From positions 62,001 through 126,000 of the forward strand of contig NZ_JAKNCJ010000002.1 in NCBI RefSeq assembly GCF_023509525.1: a stretch of 64,000 bases of DNA, read 5' to 3'. Below, piece by piece: positions 33,600-42,107 of this stretch. Each line of letters starts with the position of its first letter. The stretch's first letter is position 1. The notes below the pieces were generated by a model. It did no database searches. It was given only the letters and a program-made list of their open reading frames with translations, and was not told the DNA's origin. The stretch is from Brachybacterium equifaecis (GTDB lineage Bacteria; Actinomycetota; Actinomycetes; Actinomycetales; Dermabacteraceae). Made by a program: the position numbers and the translations under genes.

Positions 33600-34064
33600 A
33601 TGGCGAAGGCGATCATCCGCCCCTACCGATTCGCGGAGGGCCACGACCTCGGGCCGTGGAGCGCGGAGAACGAGATCCGCATCGTGATGACGATCGTGTT
33701 CTCCCGCGGCTCCGCGCGCCGCATGAACGACCTGTTCGACCGGTGGATGCGCACGCTCGCCCCCGATCTGGACAGCGACCTCTCGATCGAGCGCGCCGCC
33801 CTGCTCGGCGGCTGCGCGCTCGAGCGCACCAACGACGCCGGCGGGAACGTCGATTTCGTGATCCGCTCGGGCGGGGCCGACGGCATCGACCTCGCCGCGT
33901 CGCGGTACATCGACATCTGCGACATCGTGCGCGCGAACGATCCCGACGCCGACGTCTCCTACGCGGAGCTCTGGCGCACGCCGCGCACCGTGGAGGAGTT
34001 CCGCCGCACCCGGCAGGAGAAGCACCCCTCTCCCGACTGGGTGCGGGTCGCCGAGGAGGACTGA
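33600..34064 (+). CDS. Hypothetical protein, paralogue of the next gene
   Basis: 154 residues, soluble, with strands such as EIRIVMTIVF, RRMNDLFDRWMRTLAPDLDSDL and VDFVIRSGGADGIDLAASRYIDICDIV. It begins 8 bp after fumC. Its sequence order matches the following gene (see R-L-R-V-R-A-V-P ... SLDAWMRDL ... IVIFSGGEDGIESAGGVYEDVRELL), so the two are an old tandem duplication. The function is unknown. Confidence 0.6.
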   Translation: MAKAIIRPYRFAEGHDLGPWSAENEIRIVMTIVFSRGSARRMNDLFDRWMRTLAPDLDSDLSIERAALLGGCALERTNDAGGNVDFVIRSGGADGIDLAASRYIDICDIVRANDPDADVSYAELWRTPRTVEEFRRTRQEKHPSPDWVRVAEED

Positions 34065-34070
34065 GGACCC

Positions 34071-34568
34071 ATGTCGACATCGCACCGCGCCTCCGGCACG
34101 CCCACCGGCGACCGCCACGAGGAAGCCGCCGCGGGCGCTCCGGGGCTGCCCGGCTTCGCTCCCTACCGCGAGGACCTTCCCCCGTGGCTCGGCGAAAGGC
34201 TCGTGCGGCTGCGCGTGCGCGCCGTGCCCTCCGCCGGTCGCGCGGACGCGGTCCGCGAGTCGCTCGATGCGTGGATGCGCGATCTCACCCGGGATGAGCA
34301 GTCCTCTCTCCCGCCGGAGCGAGCAGGTCTGTGGGGCGCTGCCGTCATCGAGCGCGAGAGCACCGCGGACGGCGAGAGGATCGTGATCTTCTCCGGCGGC
34401 GAGGACGGCATCGAGTCGGCCGGCGGTGTCTACGAGGACGTTCGCGAGCTGCTCGTCGGCGCCGACCCGCAGATCACCGGCACCCTGCATGAGGACCGGC
34501 CCTCCACGCTCGAGGAGCTCGAGGCGACGCGGGATCCGTCGGCCCACCCCGGGACCCGCCATGGCTGA
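34071..34568 (+). CDS. Hypothetical protein, paralogue of the previous gene
   Basis: 165 residues with a low-complexity N-terminal 40. The core (about 45-140) aligns with the upstream gene product, including the SGGEDGIESAGGVYEDV segment. It overlaps the following membrane-protein gene by 8 bp, so the three are one transcript, possibly with fumC. Confidence 0.6.
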   Translation: MSTSHRASGTPTGDRHEEAAAGAPGLPGFAPYREDLPPWLGERLVRLRVRAVPSAGRADAVRESLDAWMRDLTRDEQSSLPPERAGLWGAAVIERESTADGERIVIFSGGEDGIESAGGVYEDVRELLVGADPQITGTLHEDRPSTLEELEATRDPSAHPGTRHG

Positions 34569-35919
34569 GAGGGGTGCCGCGCGCTCCCCCAAATTGCCCG
34601 TCCAGCCCCTGCCGATGTCCTGGGGCCGGGCCGTCCTCGAAGGCTCGGCGAGCGGTGCCCTCGGCTCGCTCATCGGGGTTCTGCTCGCGCTGATCGGCGT
34701 GTTCGCGCTCGGCATGCCCTACGAGGTCGCCGGCGTCGGCAGCTACGAATGGAACGACCTGTACCCCCGCAACGTCCTCGGCGGCATGATGCTCTGGGGT
34801 GCGGTGATGGGCTCGATCGCCGTCGCTCTGCGCCTGCTGGCCCGCCAGCACGCGGTGCGGCTGGCGGACCGCAGCGCCGATGGGCACCGTCCGCCCGCGT
34901 ACGAACGATCCGCTCTGGCCCGCTCCTGGATCATCACCCTGTTCTGGATCGTGCTGGCGCTGGAGGTCTTCGTCGGCGGCATCCTCCTGGTGATCGCTCT
35001 CGTGATGCTCTTCTCGGATCCCGGCACGGAATCACTGATCTTCCTCGCGGCGGTGGGCATCCCCGTTCTCGCAGGCGTCGCCTTCCTCGTCGGCGGCCGA
35101 CGCGTGCTGCAGCCGCGCTGGGCGGCTCGCTGGGAGAACATCCGCGAGCGCTGGCCTGCGACCTCGGCCGAGCCCTTCCTGACCCGCGTTCCCCGGGCGT
35201 CCGCGCTGACCGAGCGCGTCGGCTGGGCATCGAGCATCCTCTTCGGGCTCGCCCTGATCAGCGGGCTGCTCAGCATGATCCTCCTGACGCGGAGGACGTG
35301 GAGCAGCAGCGGCCAGGAGGTCGAGACCGTCAGCGCGTCGGCTCCGGGATACGCCACGGGGATCTGGCTCGGCATCGCCTGCGGTGCCCTGCTCCTGCTG
35401 GCCCTGCTCGCCTTCCTGGTGGAGCAGACTCTCGCTGCGCTCCGGCGCCGCACCGAGTTCCGCCGCCACCTCGACGGCCGGGCCGACGATGCGCACGATG
35501 CCGCTCGTGAGGCGCTCACCGCTCCGCCGGGCAGCTTCCTCGGTCTCGCCCTCACCGTCATCAGCGGCGCGCTCGTGCCGTTCGCCCTCGGCGCCGACAT
35601 CAGTCTCCTGGACCCCACTGCCGCCATGCGCGCCGAGATCGCCGTGGTGCGCTGGGCTCTCGTACCGGCGGCCCTGTTCGGCGTGCTCGGCGCGCTCATC
35701 CTCATCTGCGGCCGGCATGCCAAGACCCGCCAGCAGACCGACCTGCTCGCCGCGTTCCCCGGAATCGATCCCATCCCGGCTCTCGCTCCCGGCACGAGCA
35801 GGACGGACAGCGACAAGGAGTCCTTCCACCGGGCCGGCCCCGACGAGGAGATCGACGTCGAGGCGTCCCTGCGCCGCGCCCGCGACACGGCCCACGTGTT
35901 CGGCGACGTGGAGGGCTGA
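34561..35919 (+). CDS. Multi-pass membrane protein, unknown
   Basis: 452 residues with about 8 hydrophobic segments in four pairs (for example GALGSLIGVLLALIGVFALGM, WIITLFWIVLALEVFVGGILLVIALVMLF, GIWLGIACGALLLLALLAFLVE). The C-terminal 70 residues are polar. No transporter motif was recognised. The start ATG 34561 overlaps the previous gene. It ends near the convergent phoH-like gene. Confidence 0.6.
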   Translation: MAERGAARSPKLPVQPLPMSWGRAVLEGSASGALGSLIGVLLALIGVFALGMPYEVAGVGSYEWNDLYPRNVLGGMMLWGAVMGSIAVALRLLARQHAVRLADRSADGHRPPAYERSALARSWIITLFWIVLALEVFVGGILLVIALVMLFSDPGTESLIFLAAVGIPVLAGVAFLVGGRRVLQPRWAARWENIRERWPATSAEPFLTRVPRASALTERVGWASSILFGLALISGLLSMILLTRRTWSSSGQEVETVSASAPGYATGIWLGIACGALLLLALLAFLVEQTLAALRRRTEFRRHLDGRADDAHDAAREALTAPPGSFLGLALTVISGALVPFALGADISLLDPTAAMRAEIAVVRWALVPAALFGVLGALILICGRHAKTRQQTDLLAAFPGIDPIPALAPGTSRTDSDKESFHRAGPDEEIDVEASLRRARDTAHVFGDVEG

Positions 35920-35938
35920 CGCTGGGCGATCGCCGCCC

Positions 35939-37354
35939 TCACACCACCGGCGCATCCAGCACGTCCGTCACGAGCTGGGCCACCTTCGACCGCTCCGAGC
36001 GCTGCAGGGTGATGTGGGCGAACAGGTCGCTGGACTTCAGCGCCTCCACCACGCTCGCGATGCCGTCGTAGCGTCCGACGCGCAGGTTGTCGCGCTGGGC
36101 GATGTCGTGGGTGAGGACGACGCGCGAGCGCTGCCCGATGCGGGAGAGCATCGTCAGCAGCACGTTGCGCTCGAGGGACTGCGCCTCGTCCACGATCACG
36201 AACGCGTCGTGCAATGAGCGGCCGCGGATGTGCGTGAGCGGCAGGACCTCGAGCATCCCGCGCGAGAGCACCTCATCGATGACGTTCTGGGCGACCATCG
36301 AGCCGAGGGTGTCGAACACGGCCTCCGCCCACAGGCCCATCTTCTCGCCCTGGTCGCCGGGCAGGAATCCGAGCTCCTGCCCGCCGACCGCGGACAGCGG
36401 ACGGAACACGAGGATCTTCCGCTGCGTGCGCCGCTCCAGCACCGCCTCGAGCCCCGCGCACAGGGCCAGCGCGCTCTAGCCGGTGCCGGCGCGGCCGCCG
36501 AGGCTGACGATGCCGATGCTCTCGTCGCTCAGCAGGTCGATCGCCACGCGCTGCTCGGCGCTGCGCCCGGTCACCCCGAAGACCTGCTGGTCGCCGGGCA
36601 CGATCTGCACATCCCCGCTGCGGGTCACGCGGCCCAGCGCGCTGCCCCGGGGGCTGGAGAGGCTGACGCCCGTGTGCACGGGGCTGTGCGCGATCGCGGG
36701 AACGCGGATCAGCTGCCCGTCGTACAGGCGCGACATCTCCTCCTCGCCGATCTCGGCAGTGACCATGCCGGTGTATCCGCGGTCGCGCGCGAGCTCGGCG
36801 CGATACTCCTCGGCGTGGATCCCGCAGGCCGAGGCCTTGATGCGCAGCGGCAGGTCCTTCGAGACCAGCACCACGGCGCCGCCGTCCAGCTGCAGGTTCT
36901 TCGCCACGGCGATGATCCGGGTGTCGTTGTCGCCGAGCCGGAAGCCGTCGGGCAGCGCGGCATCGGAGGTGTGGTTCAGCTCGACTCGCACGTGCCCGCC
37001 GTGATCGCCGATCGGCAGGGGCGAGGCGAGACTGCCGTGGCGCTCGCGCAGGTCGTCGAGGATCCGCAGGGCCTGGCAGGCGAAATAGCCGAGATCCGGA
37101 TGGTGGCGCTTGGCCTCGAGCTCGGTGATCACCACGATCGGCAGCACGATGTCGTGCTCGGCGAAGCGGGTCAGCGCGAGCGGGTCTGCGAGCAGCACAG
37201 AGGTGTCCAGCACGTAGGTCAGGGTGCCGGGGGCGAGATCCGGGATCGCCTCCTGGGCGAGGTAGGAGACCACGTCCGCCCGGGGCGCGGATCCGGCCCC
37301 TCGTGATCCGGTCCCGTGCGCTTCGCGGGTCTCGTGCAGTGAGGTCTGGGTCAT
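35939..37354 (-). pseudogene. PIN-PhoH protein (PhoH2 type) with amber at the Walker A lysine
   Basis: The first 292 codons read a PIN domain (VLDTSVLLADP, ITELEAKRH, GDNDTRIIAVA) and the start of a PhoH domain ending SLGGRAGTG. The next codon, at 36476-36478, is TAG. The frame then continues without shift: [16 protein letters not shown], then [14 protein letters not shown] (Walker B) and a final VLDAPVV. The family has Lys at this place (GxAGTGKS), so one AAG to TAG change removed it. Intact, it would be a toxin-like RNase/helicase of about 471 residues. Sequencing error and suppression are alternatives. Confidence 0.8.
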
Positions 37355-37599
37355 CGCTGGCCTCCGGTTCGTGCCCGGTCCCGGTGGTGCGTGCGGCCGA
37401 CGATCCCTTGGCGTCGCGGCCCTCGCGCGGCCCCGTCCGGTGCTCCTGCTGGCACGCTATACGCGCGGCGGGATCCGATGGAGCGCGCCGCGCGAGCAGT
37501 CGGGGCCCCGACGGCAGACGTTCACCCGCCCGTCATACGAGACGAGCAGGTGCGTTCCGACGCGTCGGCGAACAGCTCCCGGCCCCGGGCTCCTCCGCC

Positions 37600-38358
37600 T
37601 CAGCTCCCGAAGCGCCGCTCGCGCTGGCAGAAGTCGCGCAGCGCGCGCAGCAGATCGACCCGGCGGAACCCGGGCCAGTTGGTCTCGCAGAACCAGAACT
37701 CCGAGTGGGCCGACTGCCACATCAGGAAGCCGGAGAGCCGCTGCTCGCCGGAGGTGCGGATGATGAGATCCGGATCGGGCTGGCCGCGCGTGTAGAGGCG
37801 CTCACCGATGCCCTCCATGGTGATGGCCGCGGCGATCTCCTCGGGGCTGCGTCCTTCGGACCCGAGATCGAGCACCAGCTCCCGCACGGCGTCGACGATC
37901 TCCTCGCGACCGCCGTAGCCGATGGCCACGTTCACGGTGAGCTGCTTGTCCGCCGGGCTCGACTCCTGGACCTGGCGGATGCGCTCGCGGGTGGTCTCGG
38001 GGAGGGCCTCCACGCTCCCGGCCAGACGCACGCAGTAGCCCGCCGCGGCGATCGCCTCGACGGTCTCGGCGATGATCTCCACGAGCTGGGCGAGCTCGTC
38101 GGCGGGCCGGCGCAGGTTGGCTGTCGACAGCATCCACACCGTGACCAGCGGGATCTCGAGCTCCTCGCACCAGGTGAGGAACTCGGTGATCTTGGCGGCG
38201 CCCATCCGGTGGCCCTCGGCGGCGGGCTTGCCCGATGCCTTCGCCCAGCGCCGGTTGCCGTCCACGATCACGCCGAGGTGGCGGGGCAGATCGTATGCCT
38301 CCAGCTCGCGCATGAGGCGGCGCTCGTAGACGCGGTACAGGAGTCCGTCGTCATCCAT
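37600..38358 (-). CDS. uppS: Isoprenyl (cis-prenyl) transferase, UppS family
   Basis: 252 residues. The diphosphate-binding motif IVDGNRRWA has the catalytic Asp; GYGGREEIVDAV and the C-terminal DPDLIIRTSGEQRLSGFLMWQSAHSEFWF are family marks. It makes the polyprenyl diphosphate carrier for cell-wall and arabinogalactan-type lipids. The 242 bp upstream to trhA is a divergent promoter region; the 245 bp downstream to phoH shows no gene. Confidence 0.93.
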   Translation of the reverse strand: MDDDGLLYRVYERRLMRELEAYDLPRHLGVIVDGNRRWAKASGKPAAEGHRMGAAKITEFLTWCEELEIPLVTVWMLSTANLRRPADELAQLVEIIAETVEAIAAAGYCVRLAGSVEALPETTRERIRQVQESSPADKQLTVNVAIGYGGREEIVDAVRELVLDLGSEGRSPEEIAAAITMEGIGERLYTRGQPDPDLIIRTSGEQRLSGFLMWQSAHSEFWFCETNWPGFRRVDLLRALRDFCQRERRFGS

Positions 38359-38580
38359 CGGCCGTGCTCCTTCTGCCGTCGCGGGTGCTGCGGTGGGCGC
38401 CGCTGGAGCCCCGCGCAGGGCGCCGAGGCGCTCGGACCATTATCGGGCATGGGGCCGCATCGCCGCGGCGGTCTCCACCTCTGCCCCGAGGCTCTCACCG
38501 AGTCGGCACGAATCCCTCACCTGCGCGGCGCGCATCCCCCTCACGGGCACGGTGCGCATCCCTCGGGAGGCCGCCCCGAA

Positions 38581-38596
38581 CCTACGCGACCGTAGG
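38581..38596. promoter_or_regulatory. Small palindrome at the hemolysin III promoter
   Basis: CCTACG-CGAC-CGTAGG ends 13 bp before the start codon. The following TAGGTTAGGCT resembles the left half of an iron-regulator (DtxR/IdeR) box, but the right half is absent. Likely a regulator site or -10 region; which is unclear. Confidence 0.3.
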
Positions 38597-38609
38597 TTAG
38601 GCTCGCGGC

Positions 38610-39395
38610 ATGACCCCTTCGGCGCGCCCCACCGATACCCCGCGCCGCGGCGCACGGATCGATCCCCCTCTGCGCGACGAGGACATCCCCCTCGCGGCGG
38701 ATCATCCGTTCGCCCCGCGCACCCTGAGCCGCGCGATGGCCCGGCGCGCCGCAGAGCTCGGCCTGCAGCTGCCGAAGCCGAGGCTGCGCGGGATGATCCA
38801 CCTGCTGAGCCTGCCGCTCGTGCTCTTTCCAGGCCTGGTGCTGGTCGCCTCCGGCACGGACCTCCCGGCGCGACTGGCCACGGCCGTGTTCGTCGCGACC
38901 GCAGCGCTGCTGTTCGGCGTGAGCGCGATCTACCACCGCGGCACCTGGTCGCCGCGGCACGCGCTCATGCTGCGTCGCTTCGACCACGCGAACATCTTCC
39001 TCATCATCGCGGGCACGTACACGCCGCTGGCGATCACGCTGCTGCCGCCGCGGTCTGCCGCGATCCTGCTCAGCATCGCCTGGGGCGGCGCGGCGATCGG
39101 GGTGGCGTTCCGCCTGTTCTGGACCGCCGCACCGCGCTGGCTCTACGTGCCCGCCTACATCGCTCTGGGCTGGGTGGCGGTCTTCTACATGCCGCAGTTC
39201 CTGGCCGCCGGCGGCCCGGCCGTGGTGTGGCTGCTGGTCCTCGGCGGCCTCGGCTACACCGCCGGCGCGGTCATCTACGGGCTCAAGCGCCCGAATCCCT
39301 CGCACGCCTGGTTCGGGCACCACGAGCTCTTCCACGCCGGCACCGCGATCGGCTTCGGCTGCCACTTCGCCGCCGTCGCTCTCGCGGTGACCTGA
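38610..39395 (+). CDS. Hemolysin III family (TrhA/PAQR) membrane protein
   Basis: 261 residues with seven helices. RGMIHLLSLPLVL starts the core, SAIYHRGTWSP, RRFDHANIFLIIAGTYTPLA and the C-terminal HHELFHAGTAIGFGCHF contain the conserved metal-type His and Asp residues of PAQR proteins. The role is membrane homeostasis rather than true hemolysis. The N-terminal 60 residues are an Arg-rich cytoplasmic extension. Confidence 0.88.
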   Translation: MTPSARPTDTPRRGARIDPPLRDEDIPLAADHPFAPRTLSRAMARRAAELGLQLPKPRLRGMIHLLSLPLVLFPGLVLVASGTDLPARLATAVFVATAALLFGVSAIYHRGTWSPRHALMLRRFDHANIFLIIAGTYTPLAITLLPPRSAAILLSIAWGGAAIGVAFRLFWTAAPRWLYVPAYIALGWVAVFYMPQFLAAGGPAVVWLLVLGGLGYTAGAVIYGLKRPNPSHAWFGHHELFHAGTAIGFGCHFAAVALAVT

Positions 39396-39411
39396 GCACA
39401 GACCCCCCAGC

Positions 39412-39747
39412 TCAGCGCAGCGGCTCGTCGCCGTCCCGCTCCGGCTGGGCGCCGGTCTCGGCCGACGAGCCCCGCTCCGCGTCTGCGCGCGCGTCCGTCG
39501 GCGCGTCGGAGCCGTCTCCGGCCTCGCGCGCCGCTTCGCTCTGCTCCCAGGCCTGGCGCTCCTCGGCGTTCGCCCGCGCCTGGATGCGGCGGACCCGGCG
39601 CGAGAGGTCGACCATGAGGAAGACGACGACCAGCGCCAGCAGGAACATCACCACGAATCCTCCGAGGCCTGGGGACACGCTGACCAGCGTGAATCCTTCG
39701 CCGCCGTCGGAGGGCCCTGCGGGCGCGGCCAGCCAGAGCCCGTTCAT
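39412..39747 (-). CDS. Small single-helix membrane protein
   Basis: 111 residues. One membrane helix (about 29-47, GFVVMFLLALVVVFLMVDL) is followed by a basic and then acidic tail rich in Ala, Glu and Asp. It is coupled to mca by ATGA overlap. Similar small genes follow mca in related genomes as I recall; function unknown. Confidence 0.65.
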   Translation of the reverse strand: MNGLWLAAPAGPSDGGEGFTLVSVSPGLGGFVVMFLLALVVVFLMVDLSRRVRRIQARANAEERQAWEQSEAAREAGDGSDAPTDARADAERGSSAETGAQPERDGDEPLR

Positions 39748-40667
39748 CGCAGGCCTGCGAACAGGTCGGTCTCGGGCAGCGTGACGCCGATGCGGGAGGC
39801 GCGCAGCTCGTAGTCGTCGGTCGCCCAGCCCGCCGCCTTCTGGACGTCATTGGCGACGCGGAAGAAGAAGCCGTCGGGATCGACCTGCGTGGCGTGCGCG
39901 AGCAGGGCCGCGTCGCGCACCTCGCGGTAGTCCGAGACGTCCACGCGCGTGGTGATCAGGCGGTCGCTGCCCTCGTCGAAGTTCCCGAGGAACGACTCGA
40001 GCTCCTCGTCGGCCCGGTCGTTCTCGCGCAGGTAGCGCGCGATGCCCGCCAGGCGCTGCCGGGAGAAGCCGTTGATGTAGTAGAGCTTGGAGACGGTCCA
40101 CGCCTCGCCGAGCTCGGGGGCGTACTGCGGATCCCCCGCACGATCGAAGGCGAAGACGCTGATGCGGTGCGCCTGGATGTGATCGGGGTGGGGGTACCCG
40201 CCGTTCTCGTCGTACGTGCTCAGCACGTGCGGGCGCAGTCGCCGGATCGCGGCGATCAGCGGGCGCGCCGCCTCCTCCACGCTCATCAGGGCGAAGCAGC
40301 CCTCCGGCAGCGCGGGCAGCGGATCCCCCTCGGGCAGACCCGAGTCCACGAAGCCCAGCCACTCGTGGTCCACGCCCAGGACCGCCTGCGCGGCGGCCAT
40401 CTCGGCGCGCCGAACGGCGGGGAGATCGGCGAGAAGGGACTCGTCGTCCTGGAGGCGGGGGTTCAGGATGTCTCCGCGCTCGCCCCCGGTGCAGGTGATG
40501 ACGGTGACCGCCGCGCCTTCGCGCACGTACCGCGCCATGGAGCCTGCGCCCTTGCTCGACTCGTCGTCGGGGTGGGCATGGACGGCGAGCAGGCGCAGCT
40601 GCTCCGCGGGATCGTGCGGAGCGCCGGCGGCGCTGCGCACGGAGGGGTCAGGGCGGACGTCGGCCAC
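39744..40667 (-). CDS. mca: Mycothiol S-conjugate amidase
   Basis: 307 residues. The motif AVHAHPDDESSKGAGSMARY is diagnostic of Mca rather than MshB (which has DDET). YDENGGYPHPDHIQAHR supplies the third metal His. The enzyme cleaves mycothiol-drug adducts, releasing a mercapturic acid for export. GTG 40667 is chosen for its AAGGTGAG site; GTG 40718 is possible. It marks the organism as a mycothiol producer, i.e. actinobacterial. Confidence 0.9.
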   Translation of the reverse strand: MADVRPDPSVRSAAGAPHDPAEQLRLLAVHAHPDDESSKGAGSMARYVREGAAVTVITCTGGERGDILNPRLQDDESLLADLPAVRRAEMAAAQAVLGVDHEWLGFVDSGLPEGDPLPALPEGCFALMSVEEAARPLIAAIRRLRPHVLSTYDENGGYPHPDHIQAHRISVFAFDRAGDPQYAPELGEAWTVSKLYYINGFSRQRLAGIARYLRENDRADEELESFLGNFDEGSDRLITTRVDVSDYREVRDAALLAHATQVDPDGFFFRVANDVQKAAGWATDDYELRASRIGVTLPETDLFAGLR

Positions 40668-40800
40668 GGACTCACCTTCGGTGTCGAGGATTCGGGGGCC
40701 TCCGGGAGCCGGAGGCACGGTACGAGGCTACGCCACCGCGGGCCTCGGGCCTCAGCCCGTTCGCAGGAGTTCACATCCGCTCATCTGGGACAATCGCTGC

Positions 40801-41322
40801 ATGTCCTCCGCCGCGCCGTCCCCTGAGCCGACCGCCGCGCCGCTCGCCGCGCCGTCCGACGGGCAGCCCGCCGCCCTGTCAGCCGGGCCGTCCGACGGGT
40901 CGTCCGAGGGGCAGCCCGACCTGCAGTCCAGGGGCCCGGCCCGCCCGGATCTCGAGGCGCGCTACGGCGGGCCGCTCATCTCCCGGCGTGCGACGCACGT
41001 GCTCCTCGGCATCGGTGCCGCCGTCGCGATCGCCGTGCTGGCGATGGTGGGGCTGCGGTACACGGTCGATCCGATCCGCGCCGAGACGGTCGCGTACGAC
41101 CATCTGGATGCCCAGCGGATCGCGATCTCCTTCCAGCTCACGGCGCCTCCGGGAACCGCTGTGCGCTGCAGCCTGGAGGCGCTGAACGAGGGGCGCGCGC
41201 AGGTCGGATTCCTCGAGGTCGACGTCCCGGCGCAGTCCGAGCGCCAGAGCATCCACCGCGTGGAGGTCGCCACGCAGGGCGACGCCGTGAGCGGTCAGGT
41301 CCTGGAGTGCGCTCCCCGCTGA
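40801..41322 (+). CDS. DUF4307 membrane protein
   Basis: 173 residues. The first 50 are Pro/Ala/Ser-rich, with DLEARYGGP before one membrane helix (about 68-86). The outer domain has VAISFQL-like YDHLDAQRIAISFQLTAPPGTAVRCSLEALNEGRAQVGF, characteristic of DUF4307. It is divergent from mca and upstream of greA, the order seen in actinobacteria. Function unknown. Confidence 0.85.
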   Translation: MSSAAPSPEPTAAPLAAPSDGQPAALSAGPSDGSSEGQPDLQSRGPARPDLEARYGGPLISRRATHVLLGIGAAVAIAVLAMVGLRYTVDPIRAETVAYDHLDAQRIAISFQLTAPPGTAVRCSLEALNEGRAQVGFLEVDVPAQSERQSIHRVEVATQGDAVSGQVLECAPR

Positions 41323-41506
41323 GCCGATGGGCGAGGCCGGTCCCTGGCCCCGCTCAGGGGGTGCGCGGTAGACTGCTCCGAATGCCGAGTCCCGCTCGGC
41401 GACCATCATCCGCTCACGGGGCGCATCCCGCATGTGCCCCGTGCTTCGCGTCCGGCCTCCGCCCGAGCGATCGCCGCGCGCCCCATGACACCCGAGGAGT
41501 GCTCCC

Positions 41507-41998
41507 ATGAGCAGTCAGAACCAGGGATCCTGGCTCACCCAGGACGCCTTCGACCGCCTCTCCGCCGAGCTCGCTGAGCTGGAGGGCCCCCGCCGCACCG
41601 AGATCGCAGAGCGCATCGCCGCAGCTCGCGACGAGGGCGATCTCAAGGAGAACGGCGGCTACCACGCCGCGCGCGAGGAGCAGGGCAAGAACGAGGCCCG
41701 CATCAACGAGCTCACCTTCCTGCTGAAGAACGCCGTGGTCGGCGAGACCCCGAAGGACGACGGCGTCGTCGAGCCCGGCATGGTCGTGACCATCACGATG
41801 GCCGGCGCCGAGCGCACCTTCCTGCTGGGCAATCGCGAGATCGCCGACGAGGGCGATGACCTCGAGGTCTACTCGAGCGAGTCCCCCCTCGGCGCCGCGA
41901 TCCACGGCACCAAGGTCGGCGACAAGATCGACTACGTCGCGCCGAACGGCAAGACTCTCGCCATCGAGATCCTCAAGGCCACGCCGTACAAGGCCTGA
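41507..41998 (+). CDS. greA: Transcription elongation factor GreA
   Basis: 163 residues. The N-terminal coiled coil (RTEIAERIAAARDEGDLKENGGYHAAREEQGKNEARI, about 30-66) carries the conserved acidic D-E-G-D-L-K-E-N tip. The C-terminal FKBP-like domain ends with ILKATPYKA. It stimulates RNA cleavage by stalled RNA polymerase. An AGGAG site precedes the ATG and a strong terminator follows. Confidence 0.95.
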   Translation: MSSQNQGSWLTQDAFDRLSAELAELEGPRRTEIAERIAAARDEGDLKENGGYHAAREEQGKNEARINELTFLLKNAVVGETPKDDGVVEPGMVVTITMAGAERTFLLGNREIADEGDDLEVYSSESPLGAAIHGTKVGDKIDYVAPNGKTLAIEILKATPYKA

Positions 41999-42042
41999 CC
42001 TGCTCGCGCGCACCCGGATCGTGCGCAGCGCAGGAGGACGCA

Positions 42043-42076
42043 GAAGGAGCCGGCCCCCTCGGGGGCCGGCTCCTTC
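42043..42076. terminator. Bidirectional terminator greA/AI-2E gene
   Basis: A perfect 16-bp inverted repeat (GAAGGAGCCGGCCCCC and complement, 2-base centre) is followed by TTCTTC on the plus strand. It sits between the converging greA and AI-2E-type genes. Confidence 0.85.
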
Positions 42077-42107
42077 TTCATGCCCGGATCGTCAGGTCCG
42101 CAGACGC

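Noticed and set aside
38593-38610. TAGGTTAGGCT before the hemolysin III gene as an IdeR/DtxR iron box.
   Set aside because: Only the left half fits; the right half of the palindrome is absent.
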